DNA of 64,000 nucleotides from Bretschneidera sinensis (lineage: Eukaryota; Streptophyta; Magnoliopsida; Brassicales; Akaniaceae). The stretch's first letter is position 1, and every line of letters begins with the position of its first letter. A model generated the notes under the pieces. That model had not been told where the DNA came from, did no database searches, and was given only the letters and a program-made list of their open reading frames with translations. The stretch lies in assembly GCA_023935145.1 (NCBI GenBank), contig CM043698.1, forward strand, positions 60,550,001 through 60,614,000, written 5' to 3'. This document shows positions 37,452-50,700 of this stretch, one piece after another. The position numbers were made by a program, and so were the translations under genes.

Positions 37452-37748
37452 GTTGTCTTTCAACCCAGTTTTTTTATTTTAATTGAAAATGTTTGTTTAA
37501 AAACGATCGGTTTAGAAAAACCTTTTGTGTTCGAGCCATTGAACAAGCTATTACAATGTATAAGTGAGACTTACATTGGTTCTAAAACCCTAGACCTATA
37601 CTAGTTCTTCAGTTTTCACTTGATACTTTGATTCGGTTTGAGTTCTTGCACCTTGATCCTTGGTTGAATTCTTTTGTTGCTTACTACACTTAGTTAGTAT
37701 AATAACAGTTGTGTTTTGTCATCACTAAAATATGGGTGAGAGTCAACA

Positions 37749-40700
37749 GTTTTGATAATTTATGGTTTTGTTGCTCTTGGGAAATTAGTTTGGGCTAAAT
37801 TGATGGCATATTGTTCCTTGGCCGAATTGGATAGGCGAGGTTACATTTTAATATTAATATTTGTTTTGGAAGTAAAACATGTGATGAAAATGTGATGGCT
37901 GTGTAACGGATGATTTGGCTTTTGAAGAAATGATGAATTGTGACATAAACTTGATAATCTGAGTTTGAATTGCAAAGATATTTATGAGTTGAAGAAACAT
38001 TTTTGGAAAAATACTTAATATGAGTTTGAGAAATTAGAAAATGATTTATAGTTGAGAAAAGATCTCCAAATTTGTGAAACCTTCTTGAAGATTGTACTAA
38101 ACTAAACTTGGGTTTAGAAAGTGATAACGAGTAATTTGAAAATTTCTATATACTTGGAGAATTATTGAGCAATTTCATTCTTGGAATTGTTGAAAGATGG
38201 ATGGTAGGGACTTTTGGAGTTATAAATATGCAAGATTCAAAATAAGTGGTTTGGTAGCATAGTGAGGTGACTTTTGGGAAAGACCAAAAGAGAATTTTTA
38301 GCTATTTGGGAAATGAAAAGTGCTAGAAATTGAAAAGCAATAATTAGAAATCCATACTTTAATTCTATTTTTTAATCTCGTTCAATTTCTACTATTTTCA
38401 TGAGTATTAAAATGATTTAAAGCATGTGAACATGAATCATGAAATGACATTATCATTTCATAACCAAAAGGGAAAGTTACTCATTCTTAATATACGATTA
38501 TGTTGTTTGGAATTCGCTTTAATTTAGCTTTAATTACTGATTAAAGCTGATTCCAAACAGGCGTATTATATCATGAATATGCATGAAAATGGGTGAGGGT
38601 ACGAATACCCAGAGCTTTTGATTGGTTGATTCATTTGCTTTAACTTTGTGTTGATGTGAGTTTACTAGCAACAAATATCCTTCTCTATTTCTAATTTATA
38701 GAAATATGATGTGTGCTATGAAATTGTGAAAATTCGAGTTTGATAATTATTACCAAAATGTGAGTACTTTTTTTACATAAATGTGGGTGTTTGTTTGTGA
38801 TAGCTAGATATAGTACAAATTCACTACTCTTATTTGAATTTCATTTATGGATTATGACTTTTTGACATTTTGATTATTGTGGTTGGCCTGCTGAGGGATG
38901 TCTCCATATTTTGATTAGCTAGTTGAAGGGTATACGATATTGTGGTTGGTTCATTGAGGGGTGTCAACATATTTTGATTGATCCACAAAAAGGTGTACTA
39001 ATATTGTGGTTGGCCTGCTGAGAGGTGTCGACATATCTTGATTTTCCTATTAAGGGGTGTATTGATATTTTGGTTGGCCCGTTGAGGGATATTGTCATAC
39101 TTTGTTTTTGAGAAATTTTTCATTCGGAAAGATTTTTTGTTTTGCTCAAGCATAGAATGTGTTGTGTTTATGTTGATATATATTGTAATCATACTTCACT
39201 TTCTAGTATTTTATTTTTTTCTCTCATAAATATCGATTATTGGTAAACTCATATAAGCTTTTCCAAAGCTGATTAATCGTTTCTTGGTGAAATGATCAGG
39301 TTTAGAAAAGTGTAGATCAGGTTTGGCAAAGTGTAGATCAGCTTCTATTACGATGGTAGTTAACTCTCGTAGGTGGGCATATTCAACATCTTCAACTCGA
39401 CCATACATTTCTTTTTAGGCATTTTTTTTTGGCTTCTTGAGATTAAGGAAATATTTTCTTTGTAAAAGTGTATGTTAGACTTTTAGATGTGGATAATGTA
39501 TTTAGCATCTTTATTATCTTTTAAGGAATCATATGGATGAATACAAGGGATGGACATTTGTGACTATGATTTTTTTTTTTTTTTTCAGTTGGTCTATATA
39601 AATTGTGTTGGAGTGAAATTGTTGGATTTAGTGTGGAGAATATTTTTGAAAATAGTTACGGTTTGGTTTGTTTTAGAAAATGTTAAAAAAATCTTTAGAG
39701 TTTATATCATATTTTTTATTTTGAGGTTACTCACTTGAGTAAGTCTTCAATGGGTTACAATATTTGATGAGGAGTTGCACCTTTTTCAGCTCATTTTCCT
39801 GGTGTGTGAGCATCCCTCATGGGCACCCGTCAATATTTCTAACATATATATTAACCCTAATTAAAAAATTTTAGGTTATGTTGTATTAGTGATGTATTGG
39901 TGTTAGAAAAAATTAGTATTTGCTTATTGTTTTTTTATGGTTTGTATTAAATTTAGTAAGTTTATGTTATGTAAGTTATTCAAGGGATTTTGAAACTTGG
40001 TGAATAATAAACTTGTAAGATATTAATGAACTTTTTGTATGGATTGAAATTAAAACTAATGCATGATGAACCAATATAATAGAATATTATTTTTGATGTA
40101 ATATATATTAAAATTTTAATTAAAAAAAAACTAAAAACACAAATTGATCCAAATTGATTCAATCCAGTTGGCCGGGTTACGAGTTTTAAATTAAGGATTG
40201 GGTTGGGGTTGGGTTCCCTCCAACTCTTCATATTGGATTAAGTTTTTAGGACAAATTTATTATTCCATCCTGTGCAACCCCTACTACTTACTAATTTCAA
40301 AATCTAAAAAAGTAAATACTTTCTTAAAAAATCAAAGAAATATAGTAATTTAACATTGATTAATATTTCCATATTATATCAATAGTTATATATTTTTTGT
40401 TCACAGCATCACTTTCTTACATGTTCCATCTTTCTCCTCAACTTTCTCTTTATACATCTCTACTTAAAGTAATTGCATTTCCTTTTTCACTCGCCTCATC
40501 TCGAATAGACCGATTTTTAACGTCCATAGCGTATATTGGAGGGCTAACGGATAGAACAGCCAAAACAAAAGATAAGGTGTTATCAAAACCTCAATGGCTC
40601 ATAGCCTTCTTGTCTGTTCTTGATGAGTAATACATGAACCCACATAATGTTGCTATCACTTAGTGGAGGCCATTCATCCTGAATTGAGTTCACTACGGAT

Positions 40701-41716
40701 TGATGCGTATCCACGTTATGGATGGTGCAAACAAACAAAGATTAGTCAATTCATTTTTTTAGCCACTTTTGTTTAAAAAGACATAATGGTAATATTGCCA
40801 TTGAAAAAGGCAAAGAAGACATTCTCTAATTAAGATGGACCAAATATAGAAAGAAAATGTTAATTCAACTTTATAGTTCTTGGAAAAAAAAGGTTAATGG
40901 ACATTCTAACCTATAAGAAAATAAGCAAAATTTTTCCTTAAAAAAAGAAATAAACAAATTATCAAGAACAGCCAATATATCTTGACCCTTGGACTTTTCC
41001 TCGCCCATTGGCTGCTACTCCCCCTCAACATCAATGTGACCGATAAGCAATGGGTTTGGTCGAGTGATTATAGGTGTATTATCATACTTAAAGCTGAGAA
41101 TCATATCCAAGCCCAAACCCTTTAACCATATATAAATGTCTGGGAGGTTGGAAGATAGGGGTTAGTCAGCCCAAACTGAACATCACTTAGACTACCATGG
41201 CAACCAGAGACTAAACGTATCAACGCAGGATATAAACATGTGGAGTCGAATAATATTGCAACGGTGATTATTTTAATCATGGTTAAATTGATGATCAAGT
41301 AACCTTTTGCAATAAAATTTTGTTCCTCATGTCCTGCACTGATATGTTTAATGACTTAGTCTAAGAATTTATCTATTTTCATGACTTAAACAACCAAAAC
41401 ACATAAAAGACGGTTAATTGTGCAAAGATCAGCACTAGTATAACTACACCATTCTAAACCCTTGATAACGTGTACTACAGTATTCCACTACTGTTCACGA
41501 GTCCAGACTTATGGACACTCGCAAATGGAATGCCATGCTCATCAAGTTGCATAATATTCAGTCCAATCCTAAATACCATGTTCAATGAACTGACTAAGCA
41601 TCTGCACATATTTGTCAATAGTTACAAACTCTGTTCAATAGGGCTTAATCTTCATGCATTGATAAATTGTTGAACGTGGAACAACCAACAAAATATAATC
41701 AGATTCCCTTGCGCTA
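37749..41716. other. Intergenic region between SIRE and MTP11
   Basis: No gene recognised. It holds a tandem array at 38878-39105, a small GTGTAGATCAG duplication near 39300-39345, a possible dispersed repeat at 40125-40290 ending in the complement of AGGGGTTGCACAGG, and presumably the MTP11 3' UTR just below 41717. Confidence 0.5.
38878..39105 (+). repeat. Tandem repeat, period about 63, 3.5 copies
   Basis: GGTTGG recurs at 38881, 38943, 39008 and 39071, each followed by CCTGCTGAGGGGTGTC-like sequence and CATATTTTGATT. Copies are diverged, with GTGGTTGGCCTGCTGAG best conserved. Not coding. Confidence 0.8.
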
Positions 41717-44700
41717 CTACGAGTGTGCTTGTGCATGCTCGGGTTTGTGGCTGTACTCGTAATCAAGATGAACAAAGGCACGCTCAATCGCCGGCAATAG
41801 TTCAAGCTTCTCCTGTAATGATTCCCCAATGTCGTGAGCCTCTTGCAAGGGCATATCTGCTGGCAAAACAATGTCAACCTCAACGAAGTAATGCAACCCA
41901 AAGGTGTAAGCTCGGACTGTGTCAATGTGTTTAATGGCCTTGTGGTGGTTCCAACATAGGTAGGTAAGTTTTTGCAGATAATCTGGAGCAGCTGCTCTTC
42001 CAACAAGGGAGTTCACATTTTCCAACACCATCATTGACCAGGTGCGGATGGTGTATAAGGCTAGCTGCAGAAGATTTAAACTTAGAGATGCAAGTAAAAT
42101 GCAAAGGTCGAGTAATCAATATGTGGCAGAATCAAGCCAGCATTCAAGGAGTCAGTCATGAAACCATGAATCGGAATATAATGACATAAGAACCATTATT
42201 ATCTTACAAATCTGAAATGGTCAATTTCATGGTCACAAAAGAGATGGCCCAGATGGTTACAGTAAGGTGCATTTACCAAAATAGAACTGAATTTCCCTCT
42301 CCAGTGTCCTATGACTTAAATCTGTAGGCAACTCCCCAAAAAACCCAAACAATGGTAATTTTTAAAAGATGGGAACTATGATATTGACAACCATAAGAAT
42401 ATTATGGGTTTTTCCTTTAAGCAGCACTTGCAGTGCATGTGAGCTTGCACAAATGCCACACATGCAACTACATTCCATTAAGATTTAACCCTAATGCAGA
42501 CATAAATGAGCTATTGGATATTTTGGCCAAAATGCAGGGTAGACATTTGCAATTTGATGTGGGATGCAAAATTGATATTTGATTAAAATCATAGGATGAT
42601 AAAACTCCCATATTATTTACTTTACATTGATGCTCATGTGAGCACAACCCACGCCATGAACATTAGGAAATGATTAACAGCAGAGAGAGAGAGAGAGAGA
42701 GAGAGATTTGACTTACAATGATAGCTCCAACAGGGTCCATCCAATCGTCAATGTAATTAGCAAGGAGTACAGCAATGAGGCCAATGATATTAGTGATAAC
42801 ATCAAAAAAGTGATCCTGGGCATAAGCTTTAACGATCTCGTTAGTGAATGAGCGGCAATAAAGAACCAGAAGGAGTTTCACCAGGGTCACTGACAGCATA
42901 ATGCCTACAACCCAACTCTCTTGCTCTTTGGTTAGTTTAAATTCAGTCTCCTGTGCGAACATGACAGTAGTGTGAGCAACAATCATTCTTTCAACTACCC
43001 TCCTCTCAATAAATAAAGGACTCATCCATGGAAAAGGAAAAACTCGTGCACAGAAATTTAGTAAAGGCCCACTTACATTCGATAGCATTGTGCGTACAGA
43101 CTCCAAGATAATCTGCAGTCCCAGAGTAGCCATGACAGAGGCAAAAACAAGAATTCCCTGCATGTCAATTGTAAGTTACAATTTAACTATTCAGATGGCA
43201 TTTGGAGGACAGTTCATAGTTGATGGAGTACAAAAGGAAAATTAGAATTAAGAATTTTAATTTAGGAATTGGGGGGTATTTAAATTATGAGGATAATTAT
43301 GTAACTGAAAATATTAGGGATATTTAGAGTTTATTTAAGTTTAGTTATTTAGTTTTCTTATTTAACTTTTCCTTCACGGTTTAGGATTAGGATTTCTAAG
43401 ATCTCTATATAAAAGTAGACCCTATGTTTTTTTTTACTTAGCTTATGAATTAATAGAAATCAGATTATTGAAATCAAAACAACTTTGTGACTGAGTTTGT
43501 TCTTCGCACCATGTGATTTGGTTGCGGTATTCTTATGCGTTCATATGATTTGGATTGTGGTTCTCGTGTGATTTAGGAAGATCCATGTGATTTGGATCAA
43601 TCTATCTTTGTTTACTTGTTCTTGTTTGTTGTTACTCATTTCTTCCCTATTGTTCTACATCAAAGTGGCATCAAAGCCCAAACTTTGATCGCTTAGTGTT
43701 TCATCACAATACTCTAAATCCACCAAACAAACCCTAACTAACATCAGTTGAATTTTTTTAAAAACAAAAATCAACCCAAATTCGCAACAGCAACTAAGTC
43801 GCTGAATCTATCGCCTCAAGTTCACCAACCTCTGCACCATATGCCATGAACCGACCACGCCATCAAAATCAGAATCTGCTGACGACCAAAACCCTAAACT
43901 CTTGGCTAGTTCCGCTGCCACACGCGTAGCCATCACGAGCCACCTCTGCTGCCGAAAAACTTATTGTCGGAATCGGGGCACATCATCCGGATTGGAATTC
44001 TCGATCAACTCTTTCCTACCATCCATGCGCCAAAAAGTCAACAGAGAGAGCCGCAAAAGACTCTGCCATCTCGGTGGTTTCTGTCCTGAGCCACGACAAC
44101 CATCACGTTCAGAGATCTCCAGCCTCTCTCTTTGATGGAATCTACCATTGTTACTGTCAAAAGATTCTCGGGTCTGTCGCTCCAGGATCCACTATTCTTT
44201 GCACGTTTTTGGACCAAACTGACACCACAGAGCTTTTTTCTGATGAGCTGCTTCTATGTTGACTTGTTGACTGTTGACCAGGTAAATTTTGGGAGAAAAT
44301 TTTTAGTGGTGTACTATGTTTACCCATACTTTGGAAAAAATTCAACTCTTGCAAGATAAAATTTTCAATGACTACAAGTGTATGGGAGAGTTGAGATCTC
44401 AATGGACAAGATATGGTTTTGTTAACGTTGAAAGGAGTAATATAAAGTACTTAGTTGTTGGGTTCGTATTAAGGAACGAAATCTTGAAAACCTAAGTCTG
44501 CAATATGATTATGAGTGTGGTTATTGAGATAACAATTGTTTGAATGATCATGCAGATTATGTTTATGATTACGATGATGGCCATGCTTATAAGAATTATT
44601 ATAATGCTTCTAGAGGTGTCTATGTTGGTTGTGATCAGCATGATCATGCTTATGGAGATTCTTACGGTTGCTATAATGAGGATGGCACATGAGGAATCAA

Positions 44701-47700
44701 GAAAAGACAACTTGTCTGCTACCCCACCAAAAATTCGAGAATTGGACAATAGAATAACCGATCTTGAATGTCAAATGGGCTTACTTAATGGTTGAATGGA
44801 TCAAATCAAGGCTAAAATTGATCAAATCCTAGGAAGATTAACTCAGCTTCCAAAGTATAGTGGATTCGTCAAGAATGAAGGTATTTCAACCAAAGTTGAA
44901 TATGAAGTTGCCAAGGAGAAGGATTCTCAAAGTAATGTTGCACCTGCTGAGTCAATTCCACATGAAACTGTCTTAGTCGAACCAGTTCAACAAGATGATG
45001 AATAGGTTGAGCACATCGAGTATGTTACTAGGTTTTAACCAACAAGCTGACAAAGATGAAGGAAAGCTCAACGAAAAGCTTGAGGTTGTTGAGCATATTG
45101 ACAAAAGTGAACAGGTTCAAAACGAAGAAGAAGGCAAGCTTGATGGAAAGACTGAGGTTATGATTGATACACTTGCCCTTGATATTGATTTTATTCTGCC
45201 TACATGGTTTGAAGCACCTCGACAACAAACAATTCCAGCGAAATTTTTTTCACCTCCTACTAACTTCGCCTTTTATGAATTTCATGAACACGCTTTGTGT
45301 CTTCCAGAGCTCTTGATCATTCAACATTTTTTCAATTCGAGCGAAATTTTTTTCACCTCCTACTGACTTCGCTTTTATGAGTTTCATGAACACACTTTGT
45401 TTCTTCCAGAGCTCTTGATCATTCAACATTTTTTCAATTCGAGGTCGAATTCTTTCTAAATTGTGGAGAATAATGAAGCACACAAAGAAGATTAGAATTA
45501 GGAAATATATTTAGGAATTAAGAGATATTTTAATTATGGGGATAACTATGTAATTGACAATATTATGGGTATTTAAAGTTTTGTTTAAGTTTAATTATTT
45601 AGTTTTCTTATTTAATTTTTTCTTACCAGTTTAGGACTAGGATTTCTAAGATCTCTATATAAGAGACGACCCTTTGTTATTTTTACTTAGCTTATGAATT
45701 AATAAAAATCAAATTATTGAAGTAAAAAAACTATGTGATTGAGTATATTCTTCGCGCTATGTGATTTGATTTCGGTGTTTTTACGCGTCCATGTGATTTG
45801 GATTGCGGTTTCCATGTGACTTAAGAAAATCCATATGATTTGGATCAATCTATCTTTATTTTCTTGTTCTTGTTTTTTGTTCGTTTCTTCCCTACTGTTC
45901 TACATCAATAGTAGTATAGGCATTTCTTTATGTGTTTATGTTAGATGGTGACAACGAACTAAGGGCCCATTTGGTGGGGGACTAAATGGGTAGACTATTT
46001 TTACCCCACATGAACAGTAAATCCACGTGGGATTAACTGTTCATGTGGGATTAGAGTGGAACAAACTTAATTCTAATCCCAGTATTTTTGTCCCAGACAA
46101 AAATAATCCCACCCCTCTGGGACTAAAGTTTTTCTTTTAACCCATTTGAACCATTCTCTTCCTCCTCCTCCTTATTCCCTTTATCCCCCTTCCCCCCCTC
46201 CTTCATCTGCGCAGCACGAGGCCGTCGATTTTGTATAGCGTCGTCACCCTGAATCGAGGTGTTTGCGGAGCCCCGTGTATCGTCGAAGCCTTCAATGTTG
46301 GTTACCCATAAAATTTTACCAAAGTTTGGGATGCTTTTTTTGTCCGTTTATCATCCACCAATTAATAATAACCATACACGTACCCATACCCATGCTTTTC
46401 ATCTTTTTTTGTTTTTCAATAGCTGAGGAGAGGAGAATCATATTATTGAAAGTAGACTTTGATCACTTACTGTGTATGTGCTAATATGGAATTTGAGTAA
46501 TGTAATTTAAGATGAACCAATCATAGAAGTGAGGACCTAAAATTTTATCTATCAATTGAGATGCTTTTTTTTTTAATTGCATTGTTTTCTTTGATTGTTG
46601 AGATTGGTTACACATATTTTACAAGTTCTAAAAAATAGACTGAAATTCTATTTTGATTGAAGTCCATGTTTGTGGTAAAATTTGTAGGGTTTGTGGAGAA
46701 ATTAGGGCTAACAAGAGATGATGAATAGTACAAGGTTGGTAAAGTCTTTTAGCTTTTTATCTCACTTTAATACCAATTTGTCAATCTCATAAACCAAACA
46801 TAGTATAGGATAATCTCACTTTAATCCTTTGTAATCCTATCCCACTTTAATCCTAATCCTATCTCATAATAATCTTGTCCGTGAACCAAACCGACCCTAA
46901 GTACACAACAGCAATACACAAGTTTTCCATGGCAGAACTAACACTAAAAAAAGAAAAGAATTGAATGTGACTTTTGCTGGAAAGTCTAGTATTTATCATT
47001 AGAAAACTGATCAAGTAAAAAGGATAGTTTCCACATTATTAAAACAATGTGTGGGGCTTACAGAAAACAACGTCGAACTTTGCAAAGTATATCAACACAA
47101 GTAATAAAGAAGCAACACGAACTTTTAACTTTTGATATTGATGCACAACGTTTTACCATTGTGATGTAGAACAAGAAATAAGAAATAAATAAAAACCAGG
47201 CTACCTTGGGGATTAGAAGAGAAACCAGGCTACACCACTTAAAGGAAATCAATGATACTCAATATCAATAATCTGATTTTTATTCATTCAAAGCTTACTT
47301 GAAAATTAACATAGGGATCTCTATATTTTATATGTCCTAGGCCTACTCCAATACTTGAGATCAAATACTAATCAAATACTGTATCCTAGTCCTACTCCAA
47401 TACTTGAAATTAAATATTAATCAAATACTAAACTTTAATAAGGAAACTATCTAATAATTCCTAAAACTGAAAAATAACCATAATATTTTACGATTACAAA
47501 TTTGCCCCCATACCCTAAATTAAAACTAACTCTATTCTTCCTTGTGTACCCCATCATTCTCCATAACTTGGAAAAAACTCGACCTCGAGTTTTGAAGTGA
47601 GGAATCAACAATATCTGTGATGCCTAGAGAAACAAAACATATTCATGAAATCTCTACCATATGAGGATGTGGATGTGCTTCAAACCAAATAGAGGAACAT

Positions 47701-50700
47701 GCATATCAACCACTGCCTCAATCATGTCTTCAATCTTTTCGTGAACTTGCTCAACATGTGACGGAGGAATTGTTGCTAGTACAACCTCTTGATCAACTTC
47801 TTCATCTACCAATGCACTTTCTGATTTCCTCTCATCAACCACATAATCTTCCATAGGACTTGCATTTTCTTGGCGTGTAGCATCATCAATTGTACTATAG
47901 TCATATGAAGAAATACCCAAACCACAATGTTTAAGAACTCTTTCGGATAAATTTCGAGAAATTGGAAAAACTTCCTCATTGTCTTTTCTAACAATAGCTA
48001 AAATAGGAGAAAGAACTTTTAGAACATAATCCAAATTGCAATCTTCAATGTTTTCTAGAACATCGGGCATGATAGTCTCCATAAAATAAAAATAAAAAAA
48101 CATCTTCTTGTTGATAATCCCTTATGGTCGTAAGAAAATACTGAAACATATTGATAAACAATGTACTACATTCAAGATCTAGCATCACTAGACATTATTT
48201 GACCTTGGTGAAATTCTCAAGAATTGAGATCCTCTTAGCACAGGACCGACTAGACTTGTGAACTAGATTTTCAAATGAGGACACAATCAGCTAAAAGATC
48301 TCTTCATTTGATCATCTCATAAGGGTGTCTCGTGCTGTTATTCTTGTTATCTCGGTGATGCAAGAGGCGACTACGATTTTCACATCAATATGTGAATGCC
48401 TGAAAAGCTGGTGAGCAACTAAAACTTCCATTAAAAAAGAAAGTGCAATTTGCACCAACGTAAGAGGTGATTGTGTTACTTTTGAACGATATAGTTTAGT
48501 TTGATCAAGAAAACAAAGGAGCTTGTCAACTGAAGAATGAGGACTTGTAAGCTTATTACCGAACTTCACTGAGTTGTTGGTCAAGCTCGAGAATAGACAA
48601 CATATTTTTAATTTAAATAAATCAAAAACAGAAATAAAGCATAAAAAGTAAACCTGATATTCCTCTTTTTCGTGCTTTTTTCTACTTCTTTTTCTGTTTC
48701 TTTTTGTCTTTTTCTGTTTTTTTTTTTTTTACATAAATCAAAATAAATAAAAAATAGCAGAACACTATTTACAGCACTGGGCGATGTTCATCAAGACTGT
48801 AGTGGCACTATTCATACATTGTATTCACGACAAAGAAAGCAATTTTTTTCAGATGTTTTTTTTATGATTTGGGCTATGGTTTGTTTGGTGGATGTATGGT
48901 GATTTGGGCCTAGGGTTTGTTTAGGCTCTGATGTAGAACAAGAAATAAAAAAGAAATTGAAGGTTGAGAGGAAATCAATGATACTCAATATCAATAATCT
49001 GATTTTTATTCATTCAAAGTTCACTTGAAAATTAACATAGGGATCTCAATATATAGAGATTTTATATGTCCTAGTCCTACTCCAGTACTTGAAATCAAAT
49101 ACTATATCATAGTCCTACTCCAATGCTTGAGATTAAATACTAATCAAATACTAAACTTTAATAAGGAAATTATCTAATAATTCATAAAACTCAAAATACC
49201 CATAATATTTTACGATTACAAATTTGCCCCCACACCCTAAATTAAAATTAACTTTATTCTTTCTTGTGTACCCCATCACATTGTTAAGCAAAACAAATGT
49301 GCATGCGACAAATAAAAGTCCTTTTCAATGTATGCAAATTAATTAACTTTGCTCTGCTTCGATCTTCTTGCCGGTACCCTATTTTTTACGTCATTATAGG
49401 CTCATCTAGATTGAGATCACAGAATGTTAAATTCAAACTCTAATGCCACTTCTAAACCAGTACAGGTAAATTCACCCTTTCTTTTTCTTATAAGAGTCAG
49501 TTATCAATTATGTAGAATGGAGATATTCATGTGTCAGACTTGAAATGGACTTGAGAATAAATTTAAGGGCAGGACCAATCAACCATGTCTGATAACATCT
49601 AGACAACGACAAGGATTAAGCAATAATTGTTTTTTCTATATACATAGAATTAAGCAATAACTGTTTTTTCTATATAAATAGGATTAAGCAGTAACTGTTA
49701 AAGAGAGAAAACAGGCACTTCAGTCACTTAGCAATGTCAATGAAAAACTGTATTGTAAACCCTAATAGAAAGCTTCATTGTGCTAAGATATAAGCCACGA
49801 CCTGTGCAGGCAAGTCAACGGAGCAAAAACATTCAGTATTTGTATCCGGTCAACTTGCTTATATAAATAGTCAAATAATATATAGACCTAGATCTCAGAA
49901 TATAACTGGAACAACACATGATTGTAATAGAACTTACCAGTGGCTGCATCCGTTTCTTTCCAATAGGATACTGATATGGGTTCGGTGTCTGCATGGAAAA
50001 TGCAGTAAACCACAAGATAAAGCCAGACAGAAGATCAAGAAGAGAGTCCAATGTGGACGCAATGATAGCTAATGAGCCACTTCTGATGGATGCATAAACT
50101 TTAGCAGCAAAAAGAGCCATGTTTGCTACATTTGATATTCTAATGGCCAATGTCTCACTTTTAGCCAAATTTTCCAGCTCATCCTGCACCCATAACAGTA
50201 TCTATTTCAGTTCAACAAATTTGGGAATGCATTTGTCTAATCTTATAAAGAACATAAGGCATAGTGGAAAAAAAAACCTTTGACATTCCAGGAACAAAAC
50301 CACGTTCTGCTAGGGCATCCATTTCATTAAATCCCTCGAGCATTTCTACCTGCTGTTGGTAGTACTCAGCCACGTTATCTTCTGGAACTAAAGCCATGAA
50401 GCAAAACAACTGAGATGAGATTCATGCAATCTCTTTGCACATTATTTTAAGTATTCTGTCATTGAAGAATAATCAAAAACCTTTAATGTAATTTAATTAA
50501 GTCCTTCTTTCTTGTTCTTTTTTTTCCGCTGTATCTCTCAAATATGAAAGTATGAACTAGCTTGTATATGGAACTTCAAGTCAACAAGAAATCTAACTCA
50601 CAAAATAATGTTTAGAAGAATTCGCCACCAAGTACATTCATGGTACTGAGAAAATATACGAAAAGGATAAGCGAGTGGTGAAACTCCAACTACTGTATCC

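Larger units (their letters stand above)
27602..37748 (-). mobile_element. Full-length SIRE-type Ty1/copia retrotransposon, 10.1 kb
   Basis: LTRs at 27602-28763 (3' LTR) and 36572-37748 (5' LTR) start and end TG...CA. GTTTT stands at 27597-27601 and at 37749-37753, an exact target duplication. The primer site ATTGGTATCAGAGCCCC (minus strand, beside 36572) matches initiator tRNA-Met, and the polypurine tract AAAAGGGGGAGA lies beside 28763. Gene order on the minus strand is gag, protease, integrase, reverse transcriptase, RNase H, then an extra ORF in the envelope position, the layout of the SIRE/Maximus lineage. Stops and frameshifts in gag and pol show it is not autonomous now. The palindrome CCAGTCGACTGG is repeated in both LTRs and internally. 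Confidence 0.95.
36572..37748 (-). repeat. 5' LTR of the SIRE element
   Basis: 1177 bp. The palindrome array is at 37240-37451 and the TATATAAA box at 37137-37144 (minus strand). It differs from the 3' LTR by scattered substitutions, many of them C/T or G/A, and a short insertion near 36885. Confidence 0.95.
43221..45907 (+). mobile_element. Small LTR retroelement in MTP11 intron 3 (non-autonomous)
   Basis: LTRs at 43221-43662 and 45462-45907 start TG and end CTACATCA. ATAGT occurs at 43216-43220 and 45908-45912, an exact 5-bp target duplication. GTGGCATCAAAGCC after the left LTR is a decayed tRNA-Met primer site, so the element reads rightward. The 1.8-kb interior has no gag or pol that I recognise; it has short open segments at 44544-45005 and 44995-45366 and a tandem duplication at 45238-45442. 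LTRs are related to those at 47162-49278. Confidence 0.88.
47162..49278 (-). mobile_element. Small LTR retroelement with captured PDS5 fragment, MTP11 intron 3
   Basis: LTRs at 47162-47556 (3') and 48929-49278 (5') start TGATGTAGAAC and end CCCCATCA on the plus strand. CATTG at 47157-47161 and 49279-49283 is an exact target duplication. Next to the 5' LTR the minus strand reads ATCAGAGCC, the core of a tRNA-Met primer site. The interior lacks gag and pol and instead carries an intron-less piece of a PDS5-like gene. Ends (TGATGGGGTAC..., TTGTTCTACATCA on minus) match the element at 43221-45907, so both belong to one family. Confidence 0.9.

Noticed and set aside
43902..44402. Overlapping frames as a host gene in MTP11 intron 3
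   Set aside because: They lie in the interior of the small LTR element, just after the primer site, and give no recognisable domain.
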